DNA from: Fictibacillus enclensis
GTDB lineage: Bacteria > Bacillota > Bacilli > Bacillales > Fictibacillaceae
Assembly (NCBI RefSeq): GCF_001457035.1
Contig: NZ_KQ758617.1
Span: forward strand, 496,001-560,000
DNA length: 64,000 nucleotides
Direction: 5' to 3'
The stretch's first letter is position 1. Every line of letters begins with the position of its first letter. The notes below the pieces were generated by a model, which saw only the letters and a program-made list of their open reading frames with translations, was not told where the DNA came from and searched no databases. Shown in pieces: positions 16,983-26,068 of the stretch. The translations under genes were made by a program, and so were the position numbers.

Positions 16983-18059
16983 ATGAAAATGAATAAGTCA
17001 GTTTTAACGTTTACCCTTGCTGGATCGGTTTTGGTTGGAGGTTATGCTGCATCCACGGCATTCGCGGCGAGCAGCAATACATCAAAAACAGAGCAAAGTG
17101 CATCACCTTCACAGTCCAAGTCTGATCTGGGTGGCATGAGACATGGCCATGGAGGATTTGGGAAGTTTGGTGGCCATGGAGGCTTTTTTGGCGGAAATTC
17201 AGACGAGCTTTTGGCTAAAGCAAAATCCCTGGGGATTTCCACTTCCGGTAAAGATGCTGAAACATTAATGAAAGAAATCAGCGAGATAACCTTGAAACAG
17301 GAAGCGAAGAAGCTTGGCATTAGTACTTCCGGAAAAACAACGGATACGCTTGTTCAAGAAGTGCAGCTGAAAAAGCTTCAAAATGAAGCTAAGAAACTAG
17401 GGATTTCAACAAAAGGCAAAACAGCGGACACCCTTATGGGCGATATTCGCTTAACAGAGCTGAAGAAGGAAGCGAAGTCACTTGGAGTGGCCACATCTGG
17501 CAAGGATGAGCAAACATTGCGACAGGATGTGCAAAAAGCAGCGTTGACAAAAAAAGCAAAAGAACTTGGAGTGGCCACCTCCGGTAAAGATTTGCAGACC
17601 CTGCAGCAAGATGTGTTCACGGCACAAGTGAAGAAGGATGGTAAAACGTATAGCATTTCCGTATCGGGTAAAGATATCCGCCAGGTGGCGCAGGAAGTAC
17701 AGTCAGCGAAAGCAAAAGCCGAAGCTAAGAAATTAAACATTACAATTGACGGAAAGTCCATCCGTCAAATTCAATCTGAAGTGACAGATCTGAAAGTGAA
17801 AACACTAGCAAAGGAACTGAAAATCTCAACGACAAATAAAACAACCAGAGATTTGATGGAAGAAATTAAAGATAAAAATCCGGATAAATTGAAAGACATG
17901 GTTGGTGACGATGGCTTTGGCTTGAAAGGATTTGGCTTTGGTGCTGGCGGGTTTGGCAAAGGACATGGTCATGGCGGTCCCCGCCATCGAGATGGCAGCC
18001 AGGAAGGCAGTAATACTCAAAACCAAAACGGAACCTCATCAACTGCTGCAGGCCTTTAA
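16983..18059 (+). CDS. Secreted protein with eight 28-residue repeats
   Basis: 358 residues starting at ATG 16983 (GGAGG 7 bases upstream). Sec signal peptide: basic MKMNK, hydrophobic core, likely cleavage after TAFA (about residue 28). A Gly/His-rich spacer (GGMRHGHGGFGKFGG) leads into eight tandem repeats of 28 residues (84 bases) of the form L-x3-AKxLGISTSGKTxxTLxQEV. A second Gly/His-rich tail (GFGKGHGHGG) ends the protein. The repeat pattern resembles SAP/HeH-type helix-extended-helix modules, an inference from pattern. The His/Gly flanks may bind metal. It sits directly upstream of a two-component system and has its own terminator. Role unknown. Confidence 0.8.
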   Translation: MKMNKSVLTFTLAGSVLVGGYAASTAFAASSNTSKTEQSASPSQSKSDLGGMRHGHGGFGKFGGHGGFFGGNSDELLAKAKSLGISTSGKDAETLMKEISEITLKQEAKKLGISTSGKTTDTLVQEVQLKKLQNEAKKLGISTKGKTADTLMGDIRLTELKKEAKSLGVATSGKDEQTLRQDVQKAALTKKAKELGVATSGKDLQTLQQDVFTAQVKKDGKTYSISVSGKDIRQVAQEVQSAKAKAEAKKLNITIDGKSIRQIQSEVTDLKVKTLAKELKISTTNKTTRDLMEEIKDKNPDKLKDMVGDDGFGLKGFGFGAGGFGKGHGHGGPRHRDGSQEGSNTQNQNGTSSTAAGL

Positions 18060-18067
18060 TTCACAAG

Positions 18068-18096
18068 AATCCCTGGTATTTCTCACCAGGGATTTT
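18068..18096 (+). terminator. Rho-independent terminator
   Basis: AATCCCTGGT-atttctc-ACCAGGGATT plus a T tract, 8 bases after the repeat-protein stop. Read-through into the response regulator is possible because no strong separate promoter is obvious. Confidence 0.88.
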
Positions 18097-18127
18097 TCTT
18101 GTATAGTGAATGTTAGAGGAGGACGCC

Positions 18128-18817
18128 ATGAATAAAACGATATTAGTCGCTGAAGATGAAGAAACGATATCGAGAGTTTTGACTGTTTACTTGAAGCATG
18201 AGGGCTTTATTGTGCAGCATGCATTTAACGGTCTTGAAGCTGCGACCAAATTCAAAGAGCACTCGCCCGACCTTGTGCTCCTTGATGTGATGCTTCCTGA
18301 GCTTGATGGCTGGGGTGTTTTGGAGGAAATCCGGAAAAGCAGTGTCTGCCCGGTCATTATGCTGACGGCTCTCGGGGATATTGATTATAAATTAAAAGGA
18401 TTGAACCAGGGAGCCGATGACTACATTTCCAAGCCTTTTGTCGGAGAAGAGGTAATTGCCAGGATCCATGCGGTATTGCGCCGTTCGTCCAAAGTACTGG
18501 AGTCAGATAACCACTGGCAATTCGGTAACTTGAGCATTCATCCCAAATCCAGCCAGGTAAAAGTTGATGGGGAATCCGCCCTGTTGACGCCAAGGGATCT
18601 GTCCCTTCTTCTTTTCCTTGCCGGGCGGCCGAACCGGACATTTACAAGAGAAGAACTCCTTGACCAGGTGTGGGGCATGGATTATGAGGGCAGTGACAGG
18701 GCCGTTGATCTTGCAGTAAAACGGATCAGGCAGGCGCTTTCCGGCTGGTCTCGGGACTGTGGTGAAATCCGGACATACAGAGGATTGGGGTATCAGTTCA
18801 GTGTCTACGAAAAATAA
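18128..18817 (+). CDS. OmpR-family response regulator
   Basis: 229-residue regulator. The receiver domain has the acidic pocket DE (about 10-11), phosphoacceptor Asp53 (LLDVMLP), the Thr/Ala switch (MLTALGD) and the conserved Lys (SKPF). The C-terminal winged helix (about 125-229) ends RTYRGLGYQF, the standard OmpR/PhoB wing. The start at ATG 18128 is preceded by GAGGAGG. The histidine kinase gene overlaps its 3' end. It probably regulates the secreted repeat protein upstream. Confidence 0.93.
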   Translation: MNKTILVAEDEETISRVLTVYLKHEGFIVQHAFNGLEAATKFKEHSPDLVLLDVMLPELDGWGVLEEIRKSSVCPVIMLTALGDIDYKLKGLNQGADDYISKPFVGEEVIARIHAVLRRSSKVLESDNHWQFGNLSIHPKSSQVKVDGESALLTPRDLSLLLFLAGRPNRTFTREELLDQVWGMDYEGSDRAVDLAVKRIRQALSGWSRDCGEIRTYRGLGYQFSVYEK

Positions 18818-20213
18818 CAAGCGGACGAGTCTATTAACCTATTGGACAACCCGTTACCTGGTCTCTCTTTGCATCGGCCTTCTTCTTCTCGGCATCGGAT
18901 CTTTTTGGTGGATCCGGTATACGACGATAGAAAATCGCTTAAACCTGTTGCAATATCTGGCGGAAGAGACAGCTGACCGGATTGCCCAATCATCGGGAGG
19001 AAACCAATTTAATGCATTTGACAGACGCTTTGACAAGCGATCGGGCGTGCTTGATATGGAGCAGCAGCCCCTGCTTTTCATTACAGATGCAGAGGGGAAT
19101 GATATTGGACGAAGGGGAGGCGGTGGTGGGAAAAGCCATAACCGCACAGACCCTTTTCAGCTAAAATTGCCAGCTCGAATCATATCCAATTCAAAATCTT
19201 TTCAAACTCTTGAGGCTGGTGGCGAAAAGCTCTATGCCGTGAAGGCTCCCATTAATGGAGGCAGCCAGAAAGGGTGGGTTGTCGTCATGCAGGATGAAGA
19301 GGAACTTGCAAAAGTGAATCAGGAATACCGCCTTCTGGTTATTTTGCTTGTGGGACTCGGACTTCTAGGCTGGCTGGTCATTTACTTTCTGTCCAAAAAA
19401 ATTGTTAAACCGATTCAGGAGGTTGCCATTGCAGCAGGCGGCATAAAAGATGGACAGTATGATGTAAAACTGAACAAGGATGTAAGGGAACAGGAAATCT
19501 ATGACTTGGTCACATCGTTTGAAGATATGACCAAGCGCCTGACACAGCTTGAGAAGCTTCGGGCAGAGCTATTGGCCGGTGTTACACATGATCTGAAAAC
19601 ACCTGTTACTTCAATCAGCGGCCTGGTTCAGGCAGTGAGAGACGGAGTGGTCACAGGTGAGGAACGGGAGGAATTTCTTGATATTACATTGAAAGAAATT
19701 GACCGTCTCCAGACCATGATAGCGGATTTGCTCAACTTCAATTCCATTTCCGCAGGTGCTTTTACGCTTTATCCAGAAACCTGCAATTTGAATGAACTTA
19801 TTCCTGCAATCATTCGGGAGTGGAGTGTTACCCAGCAATCCAATGTAGAGTGCGCCGTCCTTGTGACGGAGGAAATCATCTATAAAGAAACAGATCCTCT
19901 CCGCTTGCGGCAGATTTTGATCAACCTGCTGAATAATGCGGCTCAGGCCATGAGCGGAAGAGGGAACATCACCGTCAATGTTTCCGATAAAAGGATTGAT
20001 GTGGCGGATACCGGTTCAGGCATATCTGAAAACGAGCAGCCCTACATTTTTGAACGTTTTTTCCGAGGCGAAAAGAAAAAGCTAAAGGTACGCGGACTTG
20101 GACTAGGGCTTCCTTTCAGCCGAATGCTCGCAAAGGCGCTTGGCGCCGATCTGGTGTTAAAGGAAAGCAGCCCGAACGGAAGTACATTTTCGATGGTTTG
20201 GAATATGGATTAG
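18801..20213 (+). CDS. Sensor histidine kinase
   Basis: About 470 residues, taking GTG 18801 as start (overlapping the regulator by 17 bases; the exact start is uncertain). Two membrane helices (about 12-35 and 175-195) flank an extracytoplasmic sensor region with a Gly-rich patch. HAMP follows, then HisKA with the phospho-acceptor His263 (GVTHDLKTPVTS). The HATPase domain has an N box INLLNNAAQAM, a G1 box DTGSGIS, and G2 GLGLGLPFS. All catalytic motifs are intact. It pairs with the adjacent OmpR regulator. The signal is unknown. Confidence 0.92.
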   Translation: MSTKNNKRTSLLTYWTTRYLVSLCIGLLLLGIGSFWWIRYTTIENRLNLLQYLAEETADRIAQSSGGNQFNAFDRRFDKRSGVLDMEQQPLLFITDAEGNDIGRRGGGGGKSHNRTDPFQLKLPARIISNSKSFQTLEAGGEKLYAVKAPINGGSQKGWVVVMQDEEELAKVNQEYRLLVILLVGLGLLGWLVIYFLSKKIVKPIQEVAIAAGGIKDGQYDVKLNKDVREQEIYDLVTSFEDMTKRLTQLEKLRAELLAGVTHDLKTPVTSISGLVQAVRDGVVTGEEREEFLDITLKEIDRLQTMIADLLNFNSISAGAFTLYPETCNLNELIPAIIREWSVTQQSNVECAVLVTEEIIYKETDPLRLRQILINLLNNAAQAMSGRGNITVNVSDKRIDVADTGSGISENEQPYIFERFFRGEKKKLKVRGLGLGLPFSRMLAKALGADLVLKESSPNGSTFSMVWNMD

Positions 20214-20336
20214 CCGAATTCTTCTGTTTTTCTTACTGAAGATTTTCTACTCCCTTTTTAATGCAATAATGTACTACATGTCACGAAATTTCCAGATGTA
20301 TATTTAGATGAAAACATTGAAAGGGGAGTTTTCATC

Positions 20337-20912
20337 ATGGATATTGCATCTTTTATCATTTACTGTTTGATTGTCACTTTCACTCCTGGGCCAACAAATA
20401 TCGTCATCTTATCGACAGTGAATAATTATGGATCAAAAAAAGCAATCGAATATACCTATGGAGCAACGATTGCTTTTGGTTTATTACTTGGTTTATCTGC
20501 GATGTTGAATACGATGCTGATCGCGGTCCTGCCAAAAATTTTAATAGGGATGCAGATTATCGGAACCATTTATATGTTATATCTCGCTTATCAAATATAC
20601 ACGATGGATACATCAAAGCCGGCCGACAACCATGCTGGTACTTTTATTTCGGGCTTCCTTATGCAGTTTTTAAATCCAAAAGTGGTACTATTTACAATGA
20701 CCGTCATTCCTAGCTTTATTTTACCCTACTATACCGACATGCCAGTTGTGACAATAAGTGTTTTTGTTATAACGGTCATTGGATTCTTAGCATTTCTTGC
20801 GTGGATTCTTTTCGGTACAATCTTCAAGGAGTTTCTACAAAAGCATGATAGGGTTGTCAATGTAGTAATGGCTCTTTCTTTGGTTTATGCTACACTGATG
20901 ATTTGGAAATAG
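20337..20912 (+). CDS. LysE/RhtB family translocator
   Basis: 191-residue amino acid exporter-type protein with about five to six membrane helices. The family N-terminal signature is FTPGPTNIVILSTVNNYG. The mid-protein LMQFLNPKVVLFTMTVIP segment also matches. It probably exports an amino acid or related metabolite. It starts at ATG 20337 behind GGGGAG. The AraC gene follows after 24 bases, so both are probably one unit with AraC regulating the exporter. Confidence 0.9.
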   Translation: MDIASFIIYCLIVTFTPGPTNIVILSTVNNYGSKKAIEYTYGATIAFGLLLGLSAMLNTMLIAVLPKILIGMQIIGTIYMLYLAYQIYTMDTSKPADNHAGTFISGFLMQFLNPKVVLFTMTVIPSFILPYYTDMPVVTISVFVITVIGFLAFLAWILFGTIFKEFLQKHDRVVNVVMALSLVYATLMIWK

Positions 20913-20936
20913 GCAGTGCTTAAAGAGGTGAAATAA

Positions 20937-21713
20937 ATGGATAAATTTATATATAAAAAGGCAGCAGGTATTACGGCATTGTCTGCGAGTATGACTGATT
21001 TTAAGTATAAAAAGCACTATCATAAAGAATATGCAATTGGTGTGACATTACGTGGTGTTCAACATTATACCTTGGATGGGAGTTTACAGCTGTCCTATCC
21101 AAATGGTGTTATGCTTTTTAATCCTGAACAAGCACATGATGGAATGGCGCATAATAGGAATGGTCTTGAGTATGTGATGGTATATATTGATCCGGAATTG
21201 CTTTTAGAGGTCGCCGAGAAAAAGGATATTGTATGCTTTTCAACCCCAATCGTATACGATTTTGAACTTGAAAAAAGAGTATTAAATCTAGCTAATGCAA
21301 TCTTAGGTGAAAAAGATGAGGCTTTCTGCAGCGAACAACTCTTGGCGCTTTCTGATGGACTGATTCAAACGGATTTATCTTTAGATGGTAAAAAGGATAA
21401 TGCCCTTATCAGAAAAGCAAAGGATATACTGCATGCAAACTTAAACCATGTGCTTAAACTCGAGGAGATTAGTATGGAGCTAGGTTTATCTAAATTTCAG
21501 TTTATTAGATTTTTCAAGACTCATACTGGAATTACACCATACCAATATCATCTTAACTGCAAACTTGAACGTGCCAAGCACTTAATCGATAAAAATCGAG
21601 ATATTTATGCAGCAGTAGCTGAATGTGACTTTGTTGATTTAACTCACTTAAACAAACACTTTAAAAGAGTTTATGGAATAACAGCGTTTGAATACATGTC
21701 ATATTTAAATTGA
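20937..21713 (+). CDS. AraC family transcriptional regulator
   Basis: 258 residues. The N-terminal AraC-type cupin ligand domain (about 1-140; HYHKEYAIGVTLRGVQHY, FNPEQAHDG) is followed by a C-terminal double helix-turn-helix (about 160-258). The latter has LKLEEISMELGLSKFQFIRFFKTHTGITPYQY and the closing HFKRVYGITAFEY. It starts at ATG 20937 with AGAGGTG upstream. It likely controls the LysE exporter it follows. Confidence 0.92.
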   Translation: MDKFIYKKAAGITALSASMTDFKYKKHYHKEYAIGVTLRGVQHYTLDGSLQLSYPNGVMLFNPEQAHDGMAHNRNGLEYVMVYIDPELLLEVAEKKDIVCFSTPIVYDFELEKRVLNLANAILGEKDEAFCSEQLLALSDGLIQTDLSLDGKKDNALIRKAKDILHANLNHVLKLEEISMELGLSKFQFIRFFKTHTGITPYQYHLNCKLERAKHLIDKNRDIYAAVAECDFVDLTHLNKHFKRVYGITAFEYMSYLN

Positions 21714-21843
21714 GAAAGGAGGTATGTCTTTTAGAACATCTATTGCTGCATCCTTTTTATGTGAAAATCAGAACGGAAAAGAAGTACTAAAAGGTGTTTT
21801 TTCAGGAGTAATCCTATAAAATTTTTAACTTAACCATGGATTG

Positions 21844-21874
21844 GCGCCTATCCATTACAAGATGGCGCTTTTTT
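21844..21874 (+). terminator. Rho-independent terminator
   Basis: GCGCCtATC...GATGGCGC stem with a T6 tract, after the AraC gene. Confidence 0.65.
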
Positions 21875-21960
21875 GATGGATTAAATGCGTTAACAAGGAT
21901 TGTCCGGGCGTGATGAAGAAGAGATATGTAAATATTGCTAGAAATAGGAGAACAAATTAC

Positions 21961-22424
21961 ATGGCGATTAAGTATATTCATTTTAATACATATCCCGATC
22001 GCAAGACAGTAGAGGGCATCATCCAGTTACATAATAAAATCTTTGGCGGGTCGGATGACCTGGCTGGCCGAATGAAGGAAAAACCTGACTTGCGAATTGA
22101 TGTGGCAGTGGATGGAGAAAAGATGGTCGGCTATAAGATAGGATACGCGCTAAATCGGGAACAGTTTTATAGCTGGTTGGGAGGGGTGGATACAGGAACC
22201 AGGGGATTGCCTCAAAATTAATGGAGCAGCAGCATCTTCATGCTAAAGAAAGTGAGTACAAAGCCGTACAAACAAAAACCAAAAATAAGTGGAGAAGCAT
22301 GCTGATTTTAAATATTAAAACCGGCTTCGATATTATTGGCACATACACGGATGACGAAGGAGAACCGAAAATCATTCTTAAAAAGAACTTTCGAAGTAAG
22401 AAACACATCAAAGATAAAAATTAA
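21961..22424 (+). pseudogene. GNAT acetyltransferase with a frameshift
   Basis: The first frame (21961-22221) gives IKYIHFNTYPDRKTVEGIIQ, an acetyltransferase core and GGVDTGTRG, then leaves frame. In the +1 frame the sequence resumes exactly where motif A should continue: IASKLMEQQHLHAKE, then KNKWRSMLILNIKTGFDIIGTY to 22424. The shift lies near 22198-22207. Joined, the product would be a normal-size GNAT of about 153 residues. The AGGAG site and both halves are well conserved, so the lesion is recent or is a sequencing error. Confidence 0.75.
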
Positions 22425-22474
22425 ACTCGAAGAATCAATAGGAGACATTAGCATACCAGTAGAGGAGGATGAGG

Positions 22475-22846
22475 ATGGACGTTTTCGTAAAATATATAGA
22501 TGGCATTGATCACCCGGACCATCGCAGCCGAACGGAGGAAATATTAACGTGGATCGCGAATCAATTCCCCCATTTGGAACCGCAGATTAAGTGGAATAAC
22601 CCCATGTTTACTGATCATGGCACCTTTATCATCGGCTTTTCTACAGCAAAGCATCATTTGAGTGTGTCACCTGAAGAGGCAGGCATTACTCACTTTGCGG
22701 ATGATATTGCGCAAGCCGGCTACAGCTTTACAAAAGGCTTGTTCCGGATTCCTTGGAAACAGCCGGTTAATTACGAATTGCTGAAAAAAATGATCGAATT
22801 TAATATTCAGGATAAAGCAGAACATACAACCTTTTGGCGGAAATAA
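22475..22846 (+). CDS. fra: Fra/YdhG-type frataxin-like iron chaperone (DUF1801)
   Basis: 123-residue DUF1801 protein matching the Bacillus Fra/YdhG type: [23 protein letters not shown], then [31 protein letters not shown] and a C-terminal helix. In Bacillus subtilis this family has frataxin-like roles in delivering iron for Fe-S cluster and heme assembly. The start at 22475 has AGGAGG at 6 bases; an ATG two codons earlier is possible. Monocistronic with a terminator. Confidence 0.8.
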   Translation: MDVFVKYIDGIDHPDHRSRTEEILTWIANQFPHLEPQIKWNNPMFTDHGTFIIGFSTAKHHLSVSPEEAGITHFADDIAQAGYSFTKGLFRIPWKQPVNYELLKKMIEFNIQDKAEHTTFWRK

Positions 22847-22869
22847 TATACTTAATTTCAACTATTGGG

Positions 22870-22900
22870 CACCTATCTTTATGAAGATAGGCGTCTTTTT
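22870..22900 (+). terminator. Rho-independent terminator
   Basis: CACCTATCTT-tatg-AAGATAGGCG with a T7 tract following the frataxin-like gene. Confidence 0.8.
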
Positions 22901-23029
22901 TTATTTTATTACATGCCAGGGATATTTATTTAACAATAACAATATAATAAATAACAATAATGATTTATTGTAAAACGATAAATAGTGTGTTAAATTCAAT
23001 TTGACAATAAAAAAGTGAGGTGTCTTTTT

Positions 23030-23512
23030 ATGAAACGGGTATCAACACTCTTTTTAAAAATAGCTGTTTTTCTTATTGGACTTCCGGTTCTTGCTATGTG
23101 CCTCTTTTTGGTGCCAGAGATTGCCAAATATATCGCAGAATTAAATCCAGATCATGCTTATTTGAAATATCTCATTTTTCTCGACTTATATGCATCGGCT
23201 ATACCCTTTTACTTTGCTCTCTATCAAGCATTCAGGCTTTTAAGTTACATCGATAAGAATATAGCTTTCTCTGAACGATCGGTAAGAGCTTTAAAGAATA
23301 TAAAATATTGTGCAATTACAATCAGTGTCTTGATCGGATTGGGGATGCCAATCTTTTACCTCATAGCGCAGATGGATGACGCCCCAGGTATCATCGTAAT
23401 CGGACTGGTCATTATTTTTGCTTCAATCGTAATTGCAGTCTTTGCTGCTGTTCTTCAAATGCTTTTAAAAGATGCCATTGATATAAAATCAGAAAATGAC
23501 TTAGTAGTCTGA
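23030..23512 (+). CDS. yoaS: DUF2975 membrane protein (YoaS-like)
   Basis: 160-residue protein with four membrane segments (KIAVFLIGLPVLAMCLFLV; YASAIPFYFALYQAF; a central helix with LIGLGMPIFYL; IIVIGLVIIFASIVIAVFAAVLQMLL) typical of DUF2975. This family is almost always followed by a small Cro/C1-type HTH gene, as here. In B. subtilis the matching set is yoaS-yozG-yoaT, and this window keeps that order. It starts at ATG 23030 behind GTGAGG. The function is unknown. Confidence 0.82.
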   Translation: MKRVSTLFLKIAVFLIGLPVLAMCLFLVPEIAKYIAELNPDHAYLKYLIFLDLYASAIPFYFALYQAFRLLSYIDKNIAFSERSVRALKNIKYCAITISVLIGLGMPIFYLIAQMDDAPGIIVIGLVIIFASIVIAVFAAVLQMLLKDAIDIKSENDLVV

Positions 23513-23522
23513 GGTGACGAAC

Positions 23523-23747
23523 ATGGCAATTATAATCAATATTGATGTGATGCTCGCAAAACGGAAAATGAGTGTAACAGAACTTTCGGAGAGGGTTGGA
23601 ATCACAATGGCTAACCTTTCTATCTTGAAAAATGGAAAGGCAAAAGCGATTCGATTAACCACTTTGGAGGCGATTTGTAAAGCGTTGGAGTGTCAACCCG
23701 GAGATATTTTGGAGTACCGAAATGATGAAGAGACCAAGGATCAATAA
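23523..23747 (+). CDS. yozG: Small HTH regulator (YozG-like)
   Basis: 74-residue Cro/C1-type HTH protein: INIDVMLAKRKMSVTELSERVG, then ITMANLSILKNGKAKAIRLTTLEAICKALECQPGDILEY, the usual DUF2975-partner repressor. It starts at ATG 23523 (GAGGTG upstream), 10 bases after yoaS. It is likely an autoregulator of the cluster whose activity the membrane partner may modulate (inference). Confidence 0.87.
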   Translation: MAIIINIDVMLAKRKMSVTELSERVGITMANLSILKNGKAKAIRLTTLEAICKALECQPGDILEYRNDEETKDQ

Positions 23748-23777
23748 ATGAAACATTCAAAAAGGGAGGCACAAATC

Positions 23778-24575
23778 ATGGGAGCACTAAAACAACTCAT
23801 TCGTTTTGGTTGGGAGCAGGCCCTGTCATGTTTATTTCCAGTTGTTATTTTTGCCTCTTTGGCTTTTACAAAAATCGTTGCACTTCCCTTACTGGCAAGG
23901 TACGACTGGTTGTTAATCATCTGCCTTCTGATGCAATGGGCAATGGTACGCTCAGGGCTTGAAACACGGGATGAACTGAAGGTGATCACCTTGTTCCACT
24001 TGATCGGACTCACTCTTGAGCTTTTCAAGGTACATATGGGTTCCTGGGCCTATCCAGAGGAAGGGTTTTTCAAAATTTTTGGAGTGCCTTTGTATAGTGG
24101 ATTCATGTACGCGAGTGTAGCGAGTTATCTTTGCCAGGCGTGGAGAAGGCTTAAGGTTGAACTGGTAAAGTGGCCGCCATTTTCGGTGGTGGTATCTCTT
24201 GCATCTATGATTTATCTAAACTTTTTCACCCACCATTATTGGATGGACGTTCGCTGGTGGTTATCTGGACTTGTGATTATCGTCTTTTGGCAGTCATGGG
24301 TAACTTATAATGTGAACGGAACCCGGTACCGTATGCCTCTATCATTATCGTTTGTACTCATCGGTTTTTTTATCTGGATCGCTGAAAATATCGCAACGTT
24401 CTTTGGAGCCTGGCAATACCCAAACCAAACCAATGCATGGAGTCTCGTTCATCTGGGAAAGGTGAGCTCGTGGCTCTTACTCGTGATCGTTAGCTTTCTG
24501 ATCGTAGCAACGTTAAAGCAGATTAAGGAAAAAACGCCGGTGGGTACTGTTCAATCTGTTAAGACAACACTTTAA
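23778..24575 (+). CDS. yoaT: DUF817 membrane protein (YoaT-like)
   Basis: 265 residues with about eight membrane helices. The DUF817 signature regions are visible: FGWEQALSCLFPVVIFASLA, LTLELFKVHMGSWAYPE, GFMYASVASYLCQAWRR and ENIATFFGAWQYPNQ. The start at 23778 has AGGGAGG 8 bases upstream. It completes the yoaS-yozG-yoaT cluster seen in B. subtilis. The function is not known. Confidence 0.85.
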   Translation: MGALKQLIRFGWEQALSCLFPVVIFASLAFTKIVALPLLARYDWLLIICLLMQWAMVRSGLETRDELKVITLFHLIGLTLELFKVHMGSWAYPEEGFFKIFGVPLYSGFMYASVASYLCQAWRRLKVELVKWPPFSVVVSLASMIYLNFFTHHYWMDVRWWLSGLVIIVFWQSWVTYNVNGTRYRMPLSLSFVLIGFFIWIAENIATFFGAWQYPNQTNAWSLVHLGKVSSWLLLVIVSFLIVATLKQIKEKTPVGTVQSVKTTL

Positions 24576-24931
24576 ACGTAAATGTGAACGGTAAAGAGTT
24601 GATAAAATCACCGTAACTTTTTCACTTTAGTCATGGGACCTGGGGCTCGTTTTTTCAAGACCGTATCGTAGAGGAATATAGTACCATTTAAATATGGGTT
24701 ATGGAAATCCCGGTAATAAATTGAGGCGATGTAATGAGTAAAGTGGTAAGAGTTCATTCTGCATGTCTTGTTCAAGAAGTAAGTTGAAGTGAAGTGTTTA
24801 TCCCCTGTTTATACAAAAGTTACTATTGTGAAGATCATTATGACGAAGCAATGTTGTTTCAAAAAAGACGGCATTCAATCAGCGATAAAAAGAAGGTCAA
24901 TTTATCGTTTTAGCTGAAGAAGTAATTGAGT
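24576..24931. other. Intergenic region with possible gene remnant
   Basis: About 355 bases without an intact gene. A short frame from ATG 24734 reads KVVRVHSACLV, faintly like the VRVHSECLTGD motif of GTP cyclohydrolase II, then stops. A later frame reads EDHYDEAMLFQKRRHS. These may be scraps of lost genes; the evidence is weak. Confidence 0.2.
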
Positions 24932-24969
24932 AAAAAAGGAGCCATCCTTCAAAGAGCAGCTCCTTTTTT
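24932..24969. terminator. Bidirectional terminator
   Basis: AAAAAAGGAGC ... GCTCCTTTTTT with a 16-base loop. It serves at least the aldose epimerase gene on the minus strand. Confidence 0.75.
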
Positions 24970-24972
24970 GCT

Positions 24973-25911
24973 TTATTTACGCTTGATTTTAAACCGTGAC
25001 ACATAATCTTTTTTCTCTTTCGGCTGTATATCATCCAAGCCCGTCAGCCGCTTGGGCAGCTGCTTTAAATTTGGTGCATTGGTCACCCAGGAATAAGGCT
25101 CGATGGCCAGCAAATTTTCATTGCCGCTCGCTGTGAATAACACCCATTGAGTGAACCGGTCGGAAACAGAATAGGAGACATCAAGACCAGGTAAATCAAT
25201 CACTGCGGCCTTGTTCTCGGTCATGACGAACACATCATCCAGTGCAACTCCAGATAGCCGGGTTCCTTGTGAGAACTCATCCTTGTTTTGGACGTTTTCC
25301 AATTCGCCTGTTGGCAGGTGACGTTCATTTAAACGCCATCGTTCCTGGACGTCAATGCGTAATTCCGCTGAATCAGGAAATTGGAAGGTGGTATGGTAGC
25401 CGATCCCGCATGGCATGAGGCTGTCTCCGTTATTTGTGATCTCTGTCGTTTGAATTACTTCTGTTCCCTGAATCTCAATCGTCATCGTGATGGTAAAGTC
25501 ATGCGGGAACTGGCTGAGAATACCTGGGTGCTCTGACGAACGAATCTCTGTTATAATTCGCGGAATGGTGTCATCTGTCTCAAGGACTGTCCATTCCTTG
25601 TCATGTACAAAGCCATGAATATGAACATCCTCTTTGGCCCTGTTCATCTCCAGTTCGTAGACCCGGCCATTGTATTCAAATGTGGCATCTTCAATGCGGT
25701 TGGGAGGAAAGAGCACCGGTGTTCCGAATACCATTTTCCGTGTTTCATATTCCTCTTTCGTTTTCGGTGTTCTGAGGATCTCGGTATCGGTCTTTTTATC
25801 ACGGATGGAAATTAGGTTACTTCCTTGAGAGGGGAGGACAATCACTTCAACTTCTTCATTTTCTAGTGAGTAGGCAGCTTCATTCAGGAATTGAATTTTT
25901 TTCACGCTCAT
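24973..25911 (-). CDS. Aldose 1-epimerase family protein
   Basis: 312-residue GalM-like mutarotase (beta-sandwich). It has the EVIVLPSQGSNLISIRDKKT opening, a PVLFPPNRIEDATFEYNGR segment, the catalytic-type His motifs HGFVHDKEW and GIGYHTTFQ, and the acidic EPYSW near the C-terminus. It interconverts anomers of a sugar, perhaps a phosphorylated or unusual one as in YeaD/YihR relatives. The start at 25911 has GGAGG at 8 bases. Monocistronic. Confidence 0.87.
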   Translation of the reverse strand: MSVKKIQFLNEAAYSLENEEVEVIVLPSQGSNLISIRDKKTDTEILRTPKTKEEYETRKMVFGTPVLFPPNRIEDATFEYNGRVYELEMNRAKEDVHIHGFVHDKEWTVLETDDTIPRIITEIRSSEHPGILSQFPHDFTITMTIEIQGTEVIQTTEITNNGDSLMPCGIGYHTTFQFPDSAELRIDVQERWRLNERHLPTGELENVQNKDEFSQGTRLSGVALDDVFVMTENKAAVIDLPGLDVSYSVSDRFTQWVLFTASGNENLLAIEPYSWVTNAPNLKQLPKRLTGLDDIQPKEKKDYVSRFKIKRK

Positions 25912-26068
25912 TTTGAGTACCTCCATTTTTCATTACAGCATCGGTTTTAAGTATTCCCCTATAGATTACAATGCAAGCCTTTTATTTGAAAGGTTTAAGT
26001 AACTTAATAACTATTACACAAAAAGAGGAAGCTGCACAAGACAGCCTCCTCCTATTTTAATGATGTAG

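Noticed and set aside
16983-18059. Tandem 84-base repeats considered as a CRISPR-like or satellite array
   Set aside because: The repeats are in frame, diverged at the third codon position and part of a secreted protein; there are no unique spacers.
24734-24790. Short frame resembling the VRVHSECL motif of GTP cyclohydrolase II
   Set aside because: Only about 11 residues are similar and no continuation was found in any frame; kept only as a note on the intergenic region.
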